14,282 nt of DNA from DASTHS01 sp035718085 (GTDB taxonomy: Bacteria; Actinomycetota; Acidimicrobiia; Acidimicrobiales; Palsa-688): assembly GCA_035718085.1 (NCBI GenBank), contig DASTHS010000121.1, positions 1 to 14,282 of the forward strand. The letters run 5' to 3'. Below, piece by piece: positions 12,082 to 14,282 of the stretch. Both the position numbers and the translations under genes were made by a program. The notes beneath the pieces are model-generated. The model did no database searches. It saw only the letters and a program-made list of their open reading frames with translations, and had not been told where the DNA came from. Positions within the stretch are counted from its first letter, which is position 1. Every line of letters starts with the position of its first letter.

Positions 12082-14282
12082 GTGATGACCGGCGCCGAGA
12101 AGGTGGCCACCGACGTGGCGGCCGCCCTGCGTGACGCCGGGGTGGCCGACGTCGACGCCACCACCCGACGGCGTGGCGAGTACTCGTCGGACGCCTCGAA
12201 CTACCGGGTCGTGCCCCAGGTGGTCGCCTTCCCCCGCCACGTCGACGAGGTGGGCGCCCTGCTGGCCGTCGCCCGCCAGGCCGGCGTGCCGGTCACCGCC
12301 CGCGGCGGCGGCACGTCGATCGCCGGGAACGCGGTCGGCACCGGCATCGTGGTCGACTTCTCCCGCCACCTGCACCGGGTGCGCTCGGTCGACCCCGACA
12401 CCCGCACCGCCGAGGTCGAGCCCGGCGCCGTGCTCGACGCCGTCACCGCCGCCGCCGCACCCTTCGGCCTGCGCTTCGGCCCCGACCCGTCGACGCACTC
12501 GCGGGCGACGATCGGCGGCTCGATCGGCAACAACGCCTGCGGGTCGCGCGCCCTGCGCTACGGCCGCACCGCCGACAACGTCGAGGCGCTCGACGTCGTG
12601 CTGGCCTCGGGGGACGCCTTCGTCGCCCGCCGCACCGGCGGCGACCTCGCCGGCGCCGGTGGCCCGGTGGGCCCGCCGCTCGCCGCGCTGGTGGCCGCCA
12701 ACGCCGAGCTCATCGGCGAGGAGTTCGGCCGGTTCGGTCGGCAGGTGTCGGGCTACTCCCTGGAGCACCTGCTGGCCGATCGGGGCGGTGACCTGGCCAG
12801 GTTCCTCGTCGGCACCGAGGGCACCCTGGCGGTGGTCACCGGCGCCCGGGTCCGCCTGGTCGAGACGCCGGCGGCAGTGGCCATGGCGGTGCTCGGCTAC
12901 CCCGACATCGCCAGCGCCGCCGACGCCACCCCCCCGCTGCTGTCGCACCCGATCGTCGCCCTCGAGGGCATGGACGCCCGCCTCGTCGAGGTGGTGCGCG
13001 CCCGCCGCGGGGCCGCCGCCGTGCCCCCGCTGCCCGCCGGCGCCGGGTGGCTGCTGATCGAGACGGCGGGGGCCACCATCGGCGAAGCCGTCGCCGCCGC
13101 CGAGGCGGTGGCCGCCGGCTCGGGCTGCCTCGACTCGCTCGTGGTCACCGGCGCCGCCGCCCAAGCGATGTGGCGCATCCGGGAAGACGGCGCCGGCCTG
13201 GGTGGCCGCACCCCGGCCAACTCCCCGGCGTGGCCGGGCTGGGAGGACGCCGCCGTGCCCCCCGACCGCCTCGGGCCCTACCTGCGCGACTTCGAGCGGC
13301 TGCTCGGCGCCCACCGCCTCGACGGCCTGCTCTACGGCCACTTCGGCGACGGCTGCGTGCACGTGCGCATCGACTTCCCGCTGCACGACCGGCCCGGTGC
13401 GCTGCGGGCCTTCGTCGAGGAGGCCGCCGACCTGGTCGCCGGCTACGGCGGATCGATGTCGGGTGAGCACGGCGACGGCCGGGCCCGCAGCGAGGTGCTC
13501 GGGCGCATGTACTCCCCCGCCGCCCTCCGCCTCTTCGCCGACGTCAAGGCCATCTTCGACCCGGCCGGGCTGCTCAACCCCGGTGTGATCGTGGCGCCGG
13601 CGGCGGTCGACGCCGACCTGCGGCTGCCCGCCGCCCGCCCGCTCACCGACGGCCTGGCCTTCTCCTACCCCCACGACGCCGGAGACCTGTCGGCGGCGGT
13701 GCACCGCTGCGTCGGGGTCGGCAAGTGCCGCGCCGACACGACCGCGGCCGGCGGCGTCATGTGCCCGTCGTTCCTGGCCACCGGCGACGAGAAGGACTCG
13801 ACCCGAGGAAGGGCCCGGACGCTCCAGGAGGCCGCCAACGGCCGCCTGGTCGGCGGTCTGCGCTCCGATGCCGTGCTCGAGTCGCTGGACCTGTGCCTGG
13901 CCTGCAAGGGCTGCTGGTCCGACTGCCCGACCGGGATCGACATGGCGACCTACAAGGCCGAGGTCCTCCACCAGCGCTACCGGCGACGGCTGCGCCCGGC
14001 CTCGCACTACTCCCTCGGCTGGCTGCCGGTCGCCGCCCGCATCGGCGCCCGGGCGCCGGGCGCGGTGAACCGGTTGCTGCGGGCCGGTCGCCTCGCCGAC
14101 GTGGTGAAGCGGGCCGGCGGCATCGACCGCCGGCGGGCGCTGCCCGCCTTCGCGGCGCGGACCTTCCGCCAGTGGTTCGCCGGCCGATCTGCGCCCGACG
14201 CCGGCCGACCACGCGTGCTGCTGTGGGTCGACACCTTCACCGAGCACTTCAGCCCGGAGGTCGGCCGGGCGGCCGTGGCGGT
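12082..14282 (+). CDS. FAD-binding and 4Fe-4S oxidoreductase, YdiJ/D-lactate dehydrogenase type (3'-truncated by window edge)
   Basis: Oxidises a D-2-hydroxyacid (such as D-lactate, glycolate or D-2-hydroxyglutarate) via FAD and passes electrons to Fe-S centres and probably the quinone pool. 733 residues are visible before the right edge. Order: FAD-binding PCMH domain (about 40-220) with ARGGGTSIAGNAVGTGIVVD and GGSIGNNACGSRALRYGR; FAD-oxidase C-terminal domain (about 250-510) with GHFGDGCVHVRIDF, SGEHGDGRARSE and FDPAGLLNPG; then a Fe-S domain with Cys543, Cys549, Cys561 (CPSFLATGDEKDSTRGRA) and the cluster CLACKGCWSDCP (Cys605, 608, 611, 615). The last visible residues (RVLLWVDTFTEHFSPEVG) begin the cysteine-rich CCG domain expected next. 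GTG at 12082 precedes an in-frame ATG at 12085; either could be the start. All expected ligands seen so far are present. Confidence 0.93.
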   Translation, partial: MMTGAEKVATDVAAALRDAGVADVDATTRRRGEYSSDASNYRVVPQVVAFPRHVDEVGALLAVARQAGVPVTARGGGTSIAGNAVGTGIVVDFSRHLHRVRSVDPDTRTAEVEPGAVLDAVTAAAAPFGLRFGPDPSTHSRATIGGSIGNNACGSRALRYGRTADNVEALDVVLASGDAFVARRTGGDLAGAGGPVGPPLAALVAANAELIGEEFGRFGRQVSGYSLEHLLADRGGDLARFLVGTEGTLAVVTGARVRLVETPAAVAMAVLGYPDIASAADATPPLLSHPIVALEGMDARLVEVVRARRGAAAVPPLPAGAGWLLIETAGATIGEAVAAAEAVAAGSGCLDSLVVTGAAAQAMWRIREDGAGLGGRTPANSPAWPGWEDAAVPPDRLGPYLRDFERLLGAHRLDGLLYGHFGDGCVHVRIDFPLHDRPGALRAFVEEAADLVAGYGGSMSGEHGDGRARSEVLGRMYSPAALRLFADVKAIFDPAGLLNPGVIVAPAAVDADLRLPAARPLTDGLAFSYPHDAGDLSAAVHRCVGVGKCRADTTAAGGVMCPSFLATGDEKDSTRGRARTLQEAANGRLVGGLRSDAVLESLDLCLACKGCWSDCPTGIDMATYKAEVLHQRYRRRLRPASHYSLGWLPVAARIGARAPGAVNRLLRAGRLADVVKRAGGIDRRRALPAFAARTFRQWFAGRSAPDAGRPRVLLWVDTFTEHFSPEVGRAAVA

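Noticed and set aside
12010..14247. A 745-codon open frame on the minus strand
   Set aside because: It is antisense to the FAD/Fe-S oxidase, is Gly/Arg/Val/His-rich and matches no protein family; long antisense frames arise from GC-rich codon bias.

Overview
The window is a very GC-rich (roughly three-quarters G+C by eye), densely coded bacterial chromosome segment. It looks like an actinobacterium, most plausibly an uncultured Acidimicrobiia-type lineage. The reasons are strong G/C third positions, many GTG starts, a WS/DGAT acyltransferase, a HAD-acyltransferase fusion like those of mycobacteria, and gene starts 6-8 nt downstream of TAnnnT-like hexamers, as in leaderless transcripts. The lineage call is inference. 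No rRNA, tRNA, CRISPR array, phage gene or insertion sequence is visible.

Layout. 2-856 (+) is the 3' part of an aldehyde dehydrogenase, followed by a GC hairpin. 929-1489 (+) is a nicotinamidase. 2587-1509 (-) holds a 74-aa unknown overlapped by an isocitrate lyase/PEP mutase-family enzyme. 2640-3883 (+) is a peroxiredoxin translationally coupled to a VIT1/CCC1-type metal transporter. 4625-3909 (-) is a 1-acylglycerol-phosphate acyltransferase-like PlsC. Divergent from it, 4743-9723 (+) is a lipid cluster: HAD-PlsC fusion, WS/DGAT, a crotonase-fold enzyme and a beta-lactamase-fold hydrolase. 10085-9720 (-) is a small MbcA/ParS-like DNA-binding protein. 10163-11257 (+) is a thioredoxin-fold protein, 11322-12038 (+) a VOC protein, and 12082 to the right edge (+) an FAD/Fe-S oxidase of the YdiJ/D-lactate dehydrogenase type.

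The main discovery is two probable selenoprotein genes that ordinary gene calling would break. In the peroxiredoxin (2640-3101) the peroxidatic cysteine codon is an in-frame TGA at 2769-2771. In the thioredoxin-fold protein (10163-11257) the first redox cysteine is an in-frame TGA at 10508-10510, giving a U-G-C motif. Both reading frames continue with strong family similarity. Both TGAs are followed by a short hairpin whose 5-nt loop (CGUGA or CGUGU) lies 21-26 nt downstream, as expected for a bacterial SECIS. The Sec machinery (selA, selB, selC, selD) is not in the window.

The two selenoproteins, the coupled VIT transporter and the flavin/Fe-S oxidase suggest peroxide and thiol redox defence near iron-handling functions. 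The acyltransferase block suggests phospholipid and neutral-lipid (triacylglycerol or wax ester) synthesis.
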